Translations under genes and position numbers: made by a program
Assembly (NCBI GenBank): GCA_028714695.1
Contig: JAQTLX010000019.1
Location: 1 to 60,776 of the forward strand
Reading direction: 5' to 3'
Source: Ignavibacteria bacterium
Lineage (GTDB): Bacteria > Bacteroidota > Ignavibacteria > Tepidaquicellales > Tepidaquicellaceae
DNA length: 60,776 nucleotides
The notes under the pieces: model-generated
What the model was told of the DNA's origin: nothing
The model's database searches: none
What the model saw: the letters and a program-made list of their open reading frames with translations, nothing else
Shown here: in pieces, positions 52,007-60,737 of the stretch
How the letters are laid out: each line of letters begins with the position of its first letter
Numbering within the stretch: the stretch's first letter is position 1

Positions 52007-52987
52007 TTGCTAAAAAGTAAGAATTTCATATTGTTTCTGATTCTGATACTGTCCGTATTTTCGGAGTTCTGTCTTACGTACATAAGATATTCGAATCAAA
52101 ATCTTTACATGGAGAGTTTTTCGGTCACGAAGACGGGGAATTTTATTTCTCTGGTTGCGGCTGCGGCTTTTATTATTCTTTGTTTCATTAGTATCTTTTC
52201 AAATGCAAAGTTCAGAACGGGGCACCTTGTTTCGCTTCTCGGGTTATCCGCGGCAGGGCTCTTCTTTGTCGTGGCTTCGTTCATAACGGGCGATAAGGAT
52301 TACAAACTTGTGTTTTACGTGCTGTACTTCTTGTTCAAACTTTTCACTTTGATTTCGCTTTTGTTGATAACAGTCTCGAGTTCCAAGAAACTTCATATAT
52401 TTAATTCGCTTGGATATCTTTTAATTTTTCTTGTCTTGTTTTTCGGAGTTACGTTTTATTTCGTTTATAATTTCACGGACGATTCGGGAAAGTATAAACA
52501 GGGCAGCAGAAAATCGGATGCCGGAGTTATACTCGGCGCCGCTGTATGGGGAGGAAACAGACCATCGCCAGTGCTGAGGGAAAGAATAAACAAGGGGTAC
52601 GAGATTTACGAGAAAAAATATGCTTCGAAACTAATACTTACAGGCGGCGGCTCGCCGAATGAACTAACGGAAGCGGAAGTTTCGAAAAACGAACTAATGA
52701 AATTCGGAGTCGATCCGAAAAATCTTTTTGTCGAAGCGAAATCGAATTCGACGATGGAACAGATTCTTTTTGTCAGGGACAGGTACTATAAAAAAATGGG
52801 GTTCAGCAGAATTATTCTTATATCGGATAATTTTCACCTTCTCAGATCGTCGGAGATGAGCAAATTTAATATGATGAATGTCGATACTTTTGCCTCGGAT
52901 ACGCCTCTTTCGACGGAAAGTAACATTAATTTTTGTATAAAAGAGACATTCGCAGTGATTGTGTTTTGGCTTTTTGGTTTAGGATAA
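52007..52987 (+). CDS. YdcF/DUF218 family membrane protein
   Basis: A 326-residue protein with four N-terminal membrane segments (within 5-155), then a DUF218 domain (about 170-315): VILGAAVWGGNRPSPVLRER, LILTGGGSPNELTEAEV, NSTMEQILFVRD and ILISDNFHLLRSSEMSKF. DUF218 members such as SanA and ElyC act in envelope integrity and lipid-carrier recycling, which is a loose inference here. The start is TTG 52007 in a very AT-rich context without Shine-Dalgarno. It is followed 35 nt later by nusB. Confidence 0.82.
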   Translation: MLKSKNFILFLILILSVFSEFCLTYIRYSNQNLYMESFSVTKTGNFISLVAAAAFIILCFISIFSNAKFRTGHLVSLLGLSAAGLFFVVASFITGDKDYKLVFYVLYFLFKLFTLISLLLITVSSSKKLHIFNSLGYLLIFLVLFFGVTFYFVYNFTDDSGKYKQGSRKSDAGVILGAAVWGGNRPSPVLRERINKGYEIYEKKYASKLILTGGGSPNELTEAEVSKNELMKFGVDPKNLFVEAKSNSTMEQILFVRDRYYKKMGFSRIILISDNFHLLRSSEMSKFNMMNVDTFASDTPLSTESNINFCIKETFAVIVFWLFGLG

Positions 52988-53022
52988 CTATATTTGTAAT
53001 AATAAATAATCAGTTCTTTAAA

Positions 53023-53493
53023 ATGGCATCAAAACGAAGACTTGTAAGAATCAAAGCATTAGAAGTCCTTTATGCGTATCAGATAGCAAAGGACCACATA
53101 GATAAGGTAAAGAAAGATTTACTGGCAGAAATAACGGACATGGAAAAATACAATTTCGCATCCGAACTCATAGACGGAGTCCTGAAGAATCAGCGAATGA
53201 TAGACGCGCTGATAACGGAAAAGATTCAGAACTGGGAGTTCGGCAGGATTTCAATCCTCGATAAAATTATTCTGCGCATTGCCATCGCAGAGATATTATA
53301 TTTTCCCGAAATACCGCCCAAAGTTTCAATTAATGAAGCAATCGAACTCGCTAAAATTTATTGCTCCGACAAAAGTCCCACATTCATAAACGGAGTTCTC
53401 GACGCCGTTTTGATTAACCTCAGAAAAGATAACAAGGTTAATAAAAAAGGCAGGGGACTTATTGAAACCAACAAAAGACACGATGAAGAATAA
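53023..53493 (+). CDS. nusB: Transcription antitermination factor NusB
   Basis: A 156-residue all-helical RNA-binding protein that, with S10, binds boxA in rRNA leaders. RRLVRIKALEVLYAYQ at the start, WEFGRISILDKIILRIAIAE, PPKVSINEAIELAKIY and FINGVLDAVL are the usual NusB blocks. The frame is open back to 52933 inside the YdcF gene, but ATG 53023 gives the conserved N-terminus. It overlaps the MFS gene by 11 nt. Confidence 0.95.
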   Translation: MASKRRLVRIKALEVLYAYQIAKDHIDKVKKDLLAEITDMEKYNFASELIDGVLKNQRMIDALITEKIQNWEFGRISILDKIILRIAIAEILYFPEIPPKVSINEAIELAKIYCSDKSPTFINGVLDAVLINLRKDNKVNKKGRGLIETNKRHDEE

Positions 53494-54739
53494 ACAGCAG
53501 GTTTTTGTATGGACTCTCTATGATTTTGCAAATTCCTCTTATGCTGTTATTATTGTCGCGTTCGTCTTTGCCGTATATTTCACGGATATTATCGCCCAAA
53601 AGGAGCCGATAGGAGACTTCTACTGGTCGCTGGGTATAAATATATCCATGATTATCTCAGCCGTGCTGAACCCCGTATGCGGCGCGCTTGCGGACAGAAC
53701 GTCGAATAAAAAGTTATTTCTTTTGTTTTTTACAATACTCTGCATTGTGCCTACCGCGTTGATGTATTTTACCGGACAGGGAACAATTCTGTTCGGAATT
53801 ATTCTGTTCATTGTATCCAATATCGGTTTTCAGACATCTATGACATTTTACGACGCGTTCATATCGGACATGGTTGACGAAAAAGATTACAACAGAGTTT
53901 CATCGATTGGGTACGCCGTAGGATACGTCGGCTCACTTGCAGCAGTATTCATGGTCTTTCCGCTCAAAGACAACTATCCTATGCTTTTCGCGCTCACGGC
54001 TTTGTTCTTCGCGGTTTTCAGTCTCCCCATTTTCTTTTTCCTGAAAGAAAAAAAGATTGACCATGGAAAGGAAGAAATCAATTACTTCACTTACGGATTT
54101 AAAAAGGTTTTATATACACTAAAACATATCAACAAGTACAGGAATCTCAGGAATTTTTTGCTTTCATATTTCCTGTATATAGATTCAGTCAATACGATTA
54201 TATTTTTTTCGGGTATATACGCCAGCAGGACATTGAATTTCGGGACAATAGAACTGGCAATATTTTTTATAATAGTTCAGATTACCGCTTTGATAGGCTC
54301 GCTTGTTTTCGCTAAACTCGGCGACAGACTTGGAATAAAGCGCTCTATTGCGGTGAATATAATATTCTGGATAGGTATACTCGTTTTCATATTCTTCTTT
54401 GTAGATGTGAATTCGTATTTGTATGCCTTCGGATTGAAGATTCATTATTTCTTTATCGCAGGCGGTTTTGCGGGAACATTCCTCGGCTCTACTCAGAGTT
54501 TATCCCGTGCACTGATGACGGAACTTACGCCGTTTGAAATCAAGACGGAGTTTTTCGGTTTCTATGCTTTGTTTGACAAGACATCGACATTGCTTGGTCC
54601 TCTGACGTTCGGTCTTGTCTCATGGCTGACGGGCTCTCAGAAGATTGCCATATTCTCCATAACTGGATTTTTTATTGCCGGATTGTGGCTGCTTAAATAC
54701 GTGAAAGAAGAAAAACAAATTTCCGATGTTCGGTATTAA
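53483..54739 (+). CDS. MFS transporter, UMF1/Atg22-like
   Basis: A 418-residue permease with about 12 membrane segments. WTLYDFANSSYAVIIVAFVF at the start and the GALADRTSNKK and KLGDRLGIKRSI loops (major-facilitator A-like motifs) are typical of the UMF1 branch related to the vacuolar effluxer Atg22. LTPFEIKTEFFGFYALFDK is another hallmark. Amino-acid efflux is inferred from family only. TTG 53462 is a possible upstream start; ATG 53483 fits better. Overlaps both nusB and the Nramp gene. Confidence 0.87.
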   Translation: MKNKQQVFVWTLYDFANSSYAVIIVAFVFAVYFTDIIAQKEPIGDFYWSLGINISMIISAVLNPVCGALADRTSNKKLFLLFFTILCIVPTALMYFTGQGTILFGIILFIVSNIGFQTSMTFYDAFISDMVDEKDYNRVSSIGYAVGYVGSLAAVFMVFPLKDNYPMLFALTALFFAVFSLPIFFFLKEKKIDHGKEEINYFTYGFKKVLYTLKHINKYRNLRNFLLSYFLYIDSVNTIIFFSGIYASRTLNFGTIELAIFFIIVQITALIGSLVFAKLGDRLGIKRSIAVNIIFWIGILVFIFFFVDVNSYLYAFGLKIHYFFIAGGFAGTFLGSTQSLSRALMTELTPFEIKTEFFGFYALFDKTSTLLGPLTFGLVSWLTGSQKIAIFSITGFFIAGLWLLKYVKEEKQISDVRY

Positions 54740-55997
54740 ACATTTCTTACAGGATTTAAAGGATATCAAAAACCATAAACCGGTACACGGAGGGCTGGAG
54801 ATATTCAAGTATATAGGTCCGGGGCTGCTTGTTACGGTAGGCTTCATAGATCCCGGCAACTGGGCGTCAAACATAGCGGCGGGTTCCAATTACGGATATA
54901 TTCTTTTATGGATGGTGACGCTTTCAACCGTGATGCTGATATTTCTCCAGCACAACGTTGCTCATCTTGGAATTGTATCGGGGCTTTGTCTTTCCGAAGC
55001 GGCAACCTTATACACGCCCAAACCCGTTTCGCGCGCTATACTTACTTCGGCAGTGCTCGCTTCGATTTCAACTTCAATCGCGGAAGTTATCGGCGCCGCA
55101 ATTGCTCTGGAAATGCTTTTTAATATACCTATGCGAGCGGGCGCCGTGATTGTAGTGGCAGTGGTAAGTTATTTGTTATACTCAAACTCTTACAGGAAGA
55201 TTGAAAAATATATTATCGGCTTTGTTTCAATTATAGGCGTTTCATTTATATATGAACTGTTTATGGCAAACGTTGACTGGGGACAGGCTGCAACAGGATG
55301 GGTAACGCCGCAGATTCCGGACGGTTCTATTCTCATTATAATGAGCGTACTCGGTGCAGTTGTTATGCCGCATAATTTATTTCTTCATTCGGAAATAATT
55401 CAAAGCCGCCAGTGGAATCTGAAAGATGACAAAGTTATAAAAAAGCAACTCGATTATGAGTTCGTGGATACGCTTTTTTCAATGATTGTCGGCTGGGCAA
55501 TAAACAGCGCGATGATAATACTTGCCGCGGCAACGTTCTTTAAATCCGGAATTTCGGTCTCGGAACTTCCGCAGGCGAAAACTCTTCTTGAACCTCTGCT
55601 CGGAAAATATTCGGCAATTATTTTTGCTGTCGCACTTCTGTTTGCAGGATTTGCTTCGAGTATAACTTCAGGAATGGCAGGAGGATCGATACTTGCGGGT
55701 ATGTTCGGCGAACCTTATGATATAAAAGACAATCACTCAAAACTCGGAGTGGGAATTTCGCTTATTGCGGCTCTTGTGATAATTCTTTTCATTACGGATC
55801 CTTTCAAAGGTCTGATAATTTCGCAAATGGTACTTAGCGTGCAACTGCCGTTCACAATTTTTCTGCAGATATACCTTACTTCGTCTAAGAAAGTGATGGG
55901 CAAGTATTCGAATACGCTTTATACAAAAATCACACTGCTTATTACAGGCTTGATAGTAACTTATCTTAACGTTTTACTCTTCATTTCATTCTTTTAG
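54726..55997 (+). CDS. mntH: Nramp family divalent metal transporter
   Basis: A 423-residue inner-membrane symporter of Mn2+ or Fe2+ with protons. The metal-site motifs are present: DPGN (42-45) in the first helix and MPHN (214-217) in the sixth, the Met being the selectivity residue for transition metals. About 11 membrane segments. It overlaps the MFS gene by 14 nt and ends the nusB-MFS-Nramp group. No MntR-like box was identified, so metal control is unknown. The symbol is by family. Confidence 0.87.
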   Translation: MFGIKHFLQDLKDIKNHKPVHGGLEIFKYIGPGLLVTVGFIDPGNWASNIAAGSNYGYILLWMVTLSTVMLIFLQHNVAHLGIVSGLCLSEAATLYTPKPVSRAILTSAVLASISTSIAEVIGAAIALEMLFNIPMRAGAVIVVAVVSYLLYSNSYRKIEKYIIGFVSIIGVSFIYELFMANVDWGQAATGWVTPQIPDGSILIIMSVLGAVVMPHNLFLHSEIIQSRQWNLKDDKVIKKQLDYEFVDTLFSMIVGWAINSAMIILAAATFFKSGISVSELPQAKTLLEPLLGKYSAIIFAVALLFAGFASSITSGMAGGSILAGMFGEPYDIKDNHSKLGVGISLIAALVIILFITDPFKGLIISQMVLSVQLPFTIFLQIYLTSSKKVMGKYSNTLYTKITLLITGLIVTYLNVLLFISFF

Positions 55998-56027
55998 TGT
56001 TTTCTGCGTAATCCGGAAAAGCATTTA

Positions 56028-56059
56028 ACCGCAAAGTCCGCGAAGGACGCAAAGATGGA
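56028..56059. repeat. Dispersed repeat of the AACCGCAAAG type
   Basis: AACCGCAAAGTCC, GCGAA, GGACGCAAAGATGG: a short palindromic core (GTCC/GGAC) flanked by GCAAAG direct repeats. This AACCGCAAAG...ACGCAAAG pattern is a frequent intergenic repeat in environmental genomes. It lies between the Nramp gene and the next terminator; a GC-rich CCGGAAAGGGCGGGTAAG stretch follows. Confidence 0.5.
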
Positions 56060-56161
56060 TTGGACTATCTAACCAGCGGGAAATACCGGAAAGGGCGGGT
56101 AAGAGCCGGAACGTTTAAATTATGTGAATTTCGTAAGGAGTAAAGGAAAAATCACGTATAT

Positions 56162-56193
56162 AAAAAAACAAAGCCTGTCTTAGGCAGGCTTTG
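56162..56193 (-). terminator. Rho-independent terminator of the 56222-57529 gene
   Basis: CAAAGCCTG (56169-56177) pairs with CAGGCTTTG (56185-56193) around a short loop; on the minus strand the stem runs into TTTTTTTA. It is about 30 nt past the minus-strand stop at 56222. Confidence 0.92.
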
Positions 56194-56221
56194 TAAGGAA
56201 AATAAAATCAGTATAAGTTTA

Positions 56222-57529
56222 TTAATTCATCTGCAGATTGTTTATGCCGAGCATTGCTCTTACGTTACCGTCGCCTTCTTTAAGGCTTAAATGATTCGAA
56301 GTTGTAAATACGGAGAAATCGCGTTTAACGTTGAAATTCAATTCAACTTTAATTCCGAATTTATACGTCGGTGAAAACAATGCGAGTTGTTGTGTTTTTG
56401 CATCCGCATCGGATACTTCGATGTATCCGAACAAAGTTCCGAATGTGTTAATAGAATATGCGGGTTTGAATATCTTAGGATTATCTTTTTCATTCGGATC
56501 GAATGGCTTGTTGCCGAGATGATAATATCTGACTACGTCGCCTTCTGTCGGTACTTCAACTACACCTATACCGTTTCTTGCAATCACAACGTGCGGTATG
56601 TATAATGATTTATCGCGGATTACGTCGTTCAGAGGTTTTACTATCTCAACGCTTTCCCATGATGCTGTCTTTGATGACGGGTTGCATAATTTTGCAAGTT
56701 CATTTTCGCTGAATTCAAGCAGGACATCGTTGCCCGCCATGCTTCGTGTATCTTCAACGATATTGAATGTAAAATCATTTACATTTCTTTGTTTACCGCC
56801 CCATTTTACAAGCGAAGTAATATTATCCGCTGCATCGCTGAAACCGTTATAAACAGTGGCTTTTAGCAGCACTTTGCTTCCGTCAACAACGCTTATATTT
56901 CCATCCTGAACTTTGATATCCCATTCTTCCGTGGATTTGCTTCCTTCGAAAGTCGTGGTTATGTGTTTGGGTGTAACAAGAGGAACGTAGTTGAGATCAT
57001 ATAGTCCGTTCTCGCCGTAACTGACCCATGCAATACCGCTGTTGCTTATAGTAACAAGGTCGGGTCTTTGAATTCCGTCTTCCTGCGAATGGTAAAGATC
57101 TTTCGTTTCGCCTTTACGAACGATTTTCTGTTTCAGCGCAGTATAAGTGAAATTCTTTGGATCGTTTGCATCTGCAATAAGGATTATTATGCCGTCTTTG
57201 CCGGATATAACCGACAGCAGCGCTTCGCCGTCAATGTTTGCCGTATTTCCCTGAACTTTCATTTGTTCGAGAGAAACAATTGAACGATAAGTGCGGTCTA
57301 ATTTATTTATGCCAAGAGACGAATATAAATCTTTGAGATTCAAAACTTCCGCTTTGCCTTTGACTTCTACCTTGACAAGGCTCGAATTTTTAACAACACC
57401 GATTTTTAATCCTTCTTTTTGAATATCGTTGCCTGAGGAGTCCTGTCCCTGTGACGTTGTATGTACCGCGAAAAAAACAAAAATTATAAAAGTACAAAAC
57501 AACACTTTGGAAATGATTGTGCGTTTCAT
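56222..57529 (-). CDS. Exported protein of unknown function
   Basis: A 435-residue protein with a signal peptide (hydrophobic 9-23, likely cleavage near TTSQGQ). The mature protein is mostly predicted beta strands, without cysteines other than one near the middle, and has no motif I recognise. Landmarks are LKDLYSSLGINKLDRTYRS, VTISNSGIAWVSYGENGLYD and a C-terminal SPTYKFGIKVELNFNV. A T9SS sorting tail is not evident. It is alone in its transcription unit, with a strong terminator, which suggests good expression. No function is proposed. Confidence 0.8.
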   Translation of the reverse strand: MKRTIISKVLFCTFIIFVFFAVHTTSQGQDSSGNDIQKEGLKIGVVKNSSLVKVEVKGKAEVLNLKDLYSSLGINKLDRTYRSIVSLEQMKVQGNTANIDGEALLSVISGKDGIIILIADANDPKNFTYTALKQKIVRKGETKDLYHSQEDGIQRPDLVTISNSGIAWVSYGENGLYDLNYVPLVTPKHITTTFEGSKSTEEWDIKVQDGNISVVDGSKVLLKATVYNGFSDAADNITSLVKWGGKQRNVNDFTFNIVEDTRSMAGNDVLLEFSENELAKLCNPSSKTASWESVEIVKPLNDVIRDKSLYIPHVVIARNGIGVVEVPTEGDVVRYYHLGNKPFDPNEKDNPKIFKPAYSINTFGTLFGYIEVSDADAKTQQLALFSPTYKFGIKVELNFNVKRDFSVFTTSNHLSLKEGDGNVRAMLGINNLQMN

Positions 57530-57834
57530 TTTAGATGGATGAATTATTTTAAATAGTTGCCCTTTAATTAATTATGTAATGTGTAACTATAATAACCCGT
57601 TGAAATACAGAATCTTATTAATATAAAATATGGTATCTCCCTAAAAAAATAAAAACAGTCGTGAACCGTGGTTTCTCAAGTCTTGAAATTTACTTTATTG
57701 ATAAGTAAAAAGCAAATAAAAAAATAGGGGTACGATATTGGAGAGTTTAGGCATTAATCGAAGCAATTCACGATAAAATGTTAGTATAAACTATTTATAA
57801 AACAATAATTTATCTAAAGCATTCTGCGGTTTTC
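57530..57834. other. Intergenic region without visible features
   Basis: About 305 bp of AT-rich sequence between two minus-strand genes. It must carry the promoter of the exported-protein gene and may hold the end of the LVIVD transcript, but no strong hairpin, repeat or ORF stands out. Confidence 0.4.
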
Positions 57835-58839
57835 TTAAAATCTGAGAATAAGCAGACCTTCAGTGCCATGAGCAATCAAAACCTTTGCTTTATAGAAATG
57901 TATTGAATTGGAATTGCCTTTCGGCTCGAAATAACCGACCATATCCGGTTTTGCCGGGTCGAAGAGGTTAAAAACTTCAGCGCCGTATGTATTTTCGGCG
58001 GAAAAAAGAAAATTCGGAGAATAATCGAGTTTCCGAACGTCCGAGTCTGTGCTTTTTGTCCTTATGAAGTAAGGTTGAGAGGGATTCGATACACTGATTA
58101 CGCTTATACCGGAAAGACCATCGGCTACATATCCGAGATTATCCGCTATTTTTATGTCGTAACATGAGCCGGGGGTACGGAATGTTGTATATTGAACAGG
58201 TGAAGCGGGATTTGTGATGTTTACAATTTCGAGTCCGGTTATATTTTCAACCAGATAGCAAACGCTGCCGGAAATTTCAATATGCCTGACCGGATTAGCA
58301 TTTGCATACGAGCCGATTTCATTCACGGATGGCAGATTTTTTATATTTAATATTTTAATTCCGGAATTGCTTGCAGCAAATAATGCACTGTCTTTTCTTG
58401 AGGAGGAAGTTACGCCCGCATAAGAAATGTTCGTATCGAGAACGGGATTTGCCGGGTTAGTAACGTCAATAATAAAAATTCCTTTTACAGTATCCGAAAG
58501 AAAAGCATACTGATGTCCGTTAAGAGAATCAAGAAATATTTCCGAAGCGGAACCGCCTGTTGCAAAATTTGAAACGAGAACGGGATTTGCTCCATCGGTT
58601 ACATTTATTATATCCAGACCTTTCGGACCGTCCGCAAGAAAAGCGTATTGAATTTTATTTATTGTATATCCTCTCACACAAAGTGCATCACCGCCTGTAA
58701 TGAGTTTGCCGACGTACCACATACCCGTTCCGGCTTCGGGAATTACGGGCAGCACAACATCATCTTCCGGTTTGCAGCCCTGTTGTATGAACGCCGTTAT
58801 CAAAAGGAGTGCGATTAATATTTTTAGATTTTTTAACAT
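57835..58839 (-). CDS. LVIVD-repeat lipoprotein
   Basis: A 334-residue lipoprotein (signal peptide with QQGC, lipidated Cys22). The mature part is a chain of about six LVIVD-type repeats of roughly 42 residues, with the refrain GxxIxxVTxPANPVxxxx: GLDIINVTDGANPVLV, GIFIIDVTNPANPVLD, GIKILNIKNLPSVNEI, GLEIVNITNPASPVQY, GISVISVSNPSQPYFI and GAEVFNLFDPAKPDMV. This should fold as a beta propeller on the cell surface, perhaps binding other proteins or glycans. It overlaps the upstream lipoprotein gene by 80 nt. Confidence 0.85.
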   Translation of the reverse strand: MLKNLKILIALLLITAFIQQGCKPEDDVVLPVIPEAGTGMWYVGKLITGGDALCVRGYTINKIQYAFLADGPKGLDIINVTDGANPVLVSNFATGGSASEIFLDSLNGHQYAFLSDTVKGIFIIDVTNPANPVLDTNISYAGVTSSSRKDSALFAASNSGIKILNIKNLPSVNEIGSYANANPVRHIEISGSVCYLVENITGLEIVNITNPASPVQYTTFRTPGSCYDIKIADNLGYVADGLSGISVISVSNPSQPYFIRTKSTDSDVRKLDYSPNFLFSAENTYGAEVFNLFDPAKPDMVGYFEPKGNSNSIHFYKAKVLIAHGTEGLLILRF

Positions 58840-59551
58840 TCGTATATGAAATTCTTGTATAGGGAATATCTCCCGACGGACCTTTAATCATTAATGAGTC
58901 TTTGCTGAAGAACTGTACATTTGACGTCTGATATTCCGGAGAGCCGCCATATTCGTCGCGTGCAATATCCAGAACCGTGCAGTTATCAAATATAAAATTT
59001 TTCCATTTGATATCGGAGAGCGGAAATCTGCATCCGGGCGGAGTGTAAACAACTTCTCCAATGCTGTCTGAAAACATGACTTTCAGTCCTTTGCAGTTCG
59101 GACATGGACCGTCGGAAGTGCGCAGCCACGTGCCTTCCAGCGGATAGCATCCGACGTATCCGTTAGCGCAGTCAGTATAATTAATTAGTTTACATATTTT
59201 CTCTTCGACTTTAACGTCATAGTTGCATAGAAACGAAGCGCCTTCTATAGTAATCTTGTAATTTCCCGCGGGAAGAATTTTAGAAACCGCTTTGTTCGTA
59301 TCGCATGGCGGCGCGGTCTGCCAGACAGTTGAATCATTTAGAATATAACTGCTGACCTTTACGGAAATATTTCCTTCAATCTGTTTTGTTCTATAAAAAG
59401 TAATTTTTCCGTTCCCGTTCCCGTAAATATTTGTATCATGCGCAGGCGGGGGAGGTGTAACCAGTGTGCCTTTTGAATCGCAGGAATAAATATAAATCAT
59501 TACGGCAAGCAGAAAGACTGCTGCAATAATATTTTTTAATGTTCCCTTCAC
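58760..59551 (-). CDS. Cysteine-rich lipoprotein of unknown function
   Basis: A 263-residue lipoprotein with signal peptide and IYSC lipobox (Cys24), then a Pro-rich spacer (TPPPPAHD). The mature region has about nine more cysteines, including DCANGYVGC and GPCPNCKG, suggesting several disulfides. No family recognised. The start is GTG 59551. Its last 80 nt overlap the LVIVD gene in another frame, and the last 25 residues (after RISYTNVKKS) look unlike the rest, so the original stop may have been lost by a small mutation. Confidence 0.7.
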   Translation of the reverse strand: MKGTLKNIIAAVFLLAVMIYIYSCDSKGTLVTPPPPAHDTNIYGNGNGKITFYRTKQIEGNISVKVSSYILNDSTVWQTAPPCDTNKAVSKILPAGNYKITIEGASFLCNYDVKVEEKICKLINYTDCANGYVGCYPLEGTWLRTSDGPCPNCKGLKVMFSDSIGEVVYTPPGCRFPLSDIKWKNFIFDNCTVLDIARDEYGGSPEYQTSNVQFFSKDSLMIKGPSGDIPYTRISYTNVKKSKNINRTPFDNGVHTTGLQTGR

Positions 59552-59669
59552 ATTCCGATGTAACCACTTTAATATATTAAATTAAATAAATATTGAATAG
59601 GAAAAATAAAAAACAGGGAAAAGCATTTTCAAATTTTACTGTGAAATCTCTGTTTGCTATACCAACTAA

Positions 59670-59745
59670 CCCGCGAAGCGGCTCGCACTTATAAGTCAAA
59701 GAACGGTCGCGGCAGTGCGGTATCCATATCAGCGGATTTCGTTAC
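59670..59745. repeat. Repeat remnant between the lipoprotein and HTH genes
   Basis: CCCGCGAAGCGGCTCGCAC, AGAACGGTCGCGGCAGTGCG and GTATCCATATCAG occur in sequence. The last of these is also at 22069-22081 beside a REP-like hairpin, and the GTTCTTTGACC/CGGCAG words recur near 60615. It appears to be a degenerate mixture of dispersed repeats. Confidence 0.4.
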
Positions 59746-59840
59746 GTTTATAATCTCCTCAATTTGCGAAAATGTCAAAGAACTATTGTAATAAATAATT
59801 CACCGATGTTAGACCAAAATACTTTTTAAAAAATGGCTCA

Positions 59841-60365
59841 TTATCGCTCATTATCGCTCATTTTTTCCGGCACAATGTTCGATTCCTCGCTGTTTTGAAT
59901 GTCTGCATTCTCCGGAGAATTTTCCTCTTCGAGCGATTCAGGAATAAAATCATCCGGGATATCGGGAATATTGGAATCCTTAACCGGGGCGGAAATTTCC
60001 TTGTTCAGTTTCAGCAGATTAAGCATTGACTGATTCAGGCGTTTATCCATATTCATAATTTTAAGAATATAGGACATGCGCGTATCGAAATACAAACTTA
60101 CCGATTTATGTTTTTCAGAATTCTTTTTAAGTTTGCCGAATTCGGACGAAAGCAATTTGGAATAATTGTCAAAACGTTCGAGAGCGGAGAGAATGGAACT
60201 CTCGATAGACTTTTTTATATTTTCGGATTTGACAAGCGCGTCAAGTTCTTTATTCCAGCGTCTGGCTGTAATGTATGGTACATCAAGGATTTCGGAAGCC
60301 CGGGTGATATTATTTCCTTCGAGTCTCAGTTCGAAAAACTTTTCTTTTTTGATTTTGTCGCACAT
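59841..60365 (-). CDS. Helix-turn-helix protein, possibly terminase-small-subunit-like
   Basis: A 174-residue protein. Residues 8-40 (FFELRLEGNNITRASEILDV, then PYITARRWNKELD) form a helix-turn-helix of the homeodomain-like sort. Residues 45-130 are helical with coiled-coil character; the tail is acidic and disordered (PDIPDDFIPESLEEENSPEN). The layout resembles small terminase subunits or transposase-associated HTH proteins, but no phage gene is nearby. Its C-terminus runs into a 10-bp tandem repeat (GCTCATTATC, 59836-59855), so the end of the reading frame may vary with repeat number. Confidence 0.6.
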   Translation of the reverse strand: MCDKIKKEKFFELRLEGNNITRASEILDVPYITARRWNKELDALVKSENIKKSIESSILSALERFDNYSKLLSSEFGKLKKNSEKHKSVSLYFDTRMSYILKIMNMDKRLNQSMLNLLKLNKEISAPVKDSNIPDIPDDFIPESLEEENSPENADIQNSEESNIVPEKMSDNER

Positions 60366-60668
60366 AATATTGAATTTATAAATTTTAAACCCATTGATTA
60401 AGAGTCAGTTGCTCTGTTACAAATTTAATAAATAATCATTCGCAGGCGTCAATAAATGACCAAAGCGAAAATAAGTGTTGGGAAAAACAGGAGAATATAA
60501 TGAGGTGTGAGGGTTTTGGAATCGAGGAAATACATATTATTCATGCAATAATTACGTCTGCGATTCGTGTTGTTACTATTCATCATTTGGTTTTGATTCT
60601 CGCCAGCCAAGGCTGTTCTTTGACCTGCCACGGCAGTTCTTCGACGTTCGCGAGACCTTATGTTTAAA
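60366..60668. other. Intergenic region with repeat words, no convincing gene
   Basis: The stretch contains AGCCAAGGCTGTTCTTTGAC, TGCCACGGCAG and AGTTCTTCGACGTTCGCGAG, echoing 36290-36335 and 59670-59745. A minus-strand frame of 78 codons covers it, but it is built from repeat sequence and simple Asn/Arg runs and is not called. It must hold the promoter of the last gene. Confidence 0.45.
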
Positions 60669-60737
60669 ATGGTAAGTCTCAACAATATTTTATAAATTAA
60701 TTTTTTGACAAAAAATTTAAATAAGGAGACTTACCAT
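60669..60737 (+). promoter_or_regulatory. Inverted repeat covering the ribosome binding site and start of the last gene
   Basis: ATGGTAAGTCTC (60669-60680) and GAGACTTACCAT (60726-60737) are perfect 12-bp inverted repeats separated by 45 bp of A/T. The right arm spans the end of the AAGGAG ribosome site (60723-60728) and the first two bases of the ATG (60736). If transcribed from upstream, the hairpin would hide the start of translation; as DNA it could be a split operator. TTGACA at 60705-60710 lies in the loop. Confidence 0.5.

Noticed and set aside
56028..56120. tRNA or structured RNA in the GC-richer gap after the Nramp gene
   Set aside because: No cloverleaf or CCA-like end could be drawn; the sequence matches a dispersed-repeat pattern.
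60449..60685. 78-codon minus-strand ORF
   Set aside because: Composed of dispersed repeat words and simple Asn/Arg runs, no plausible start signal, and it runs across the inverted repeat before the next gene.
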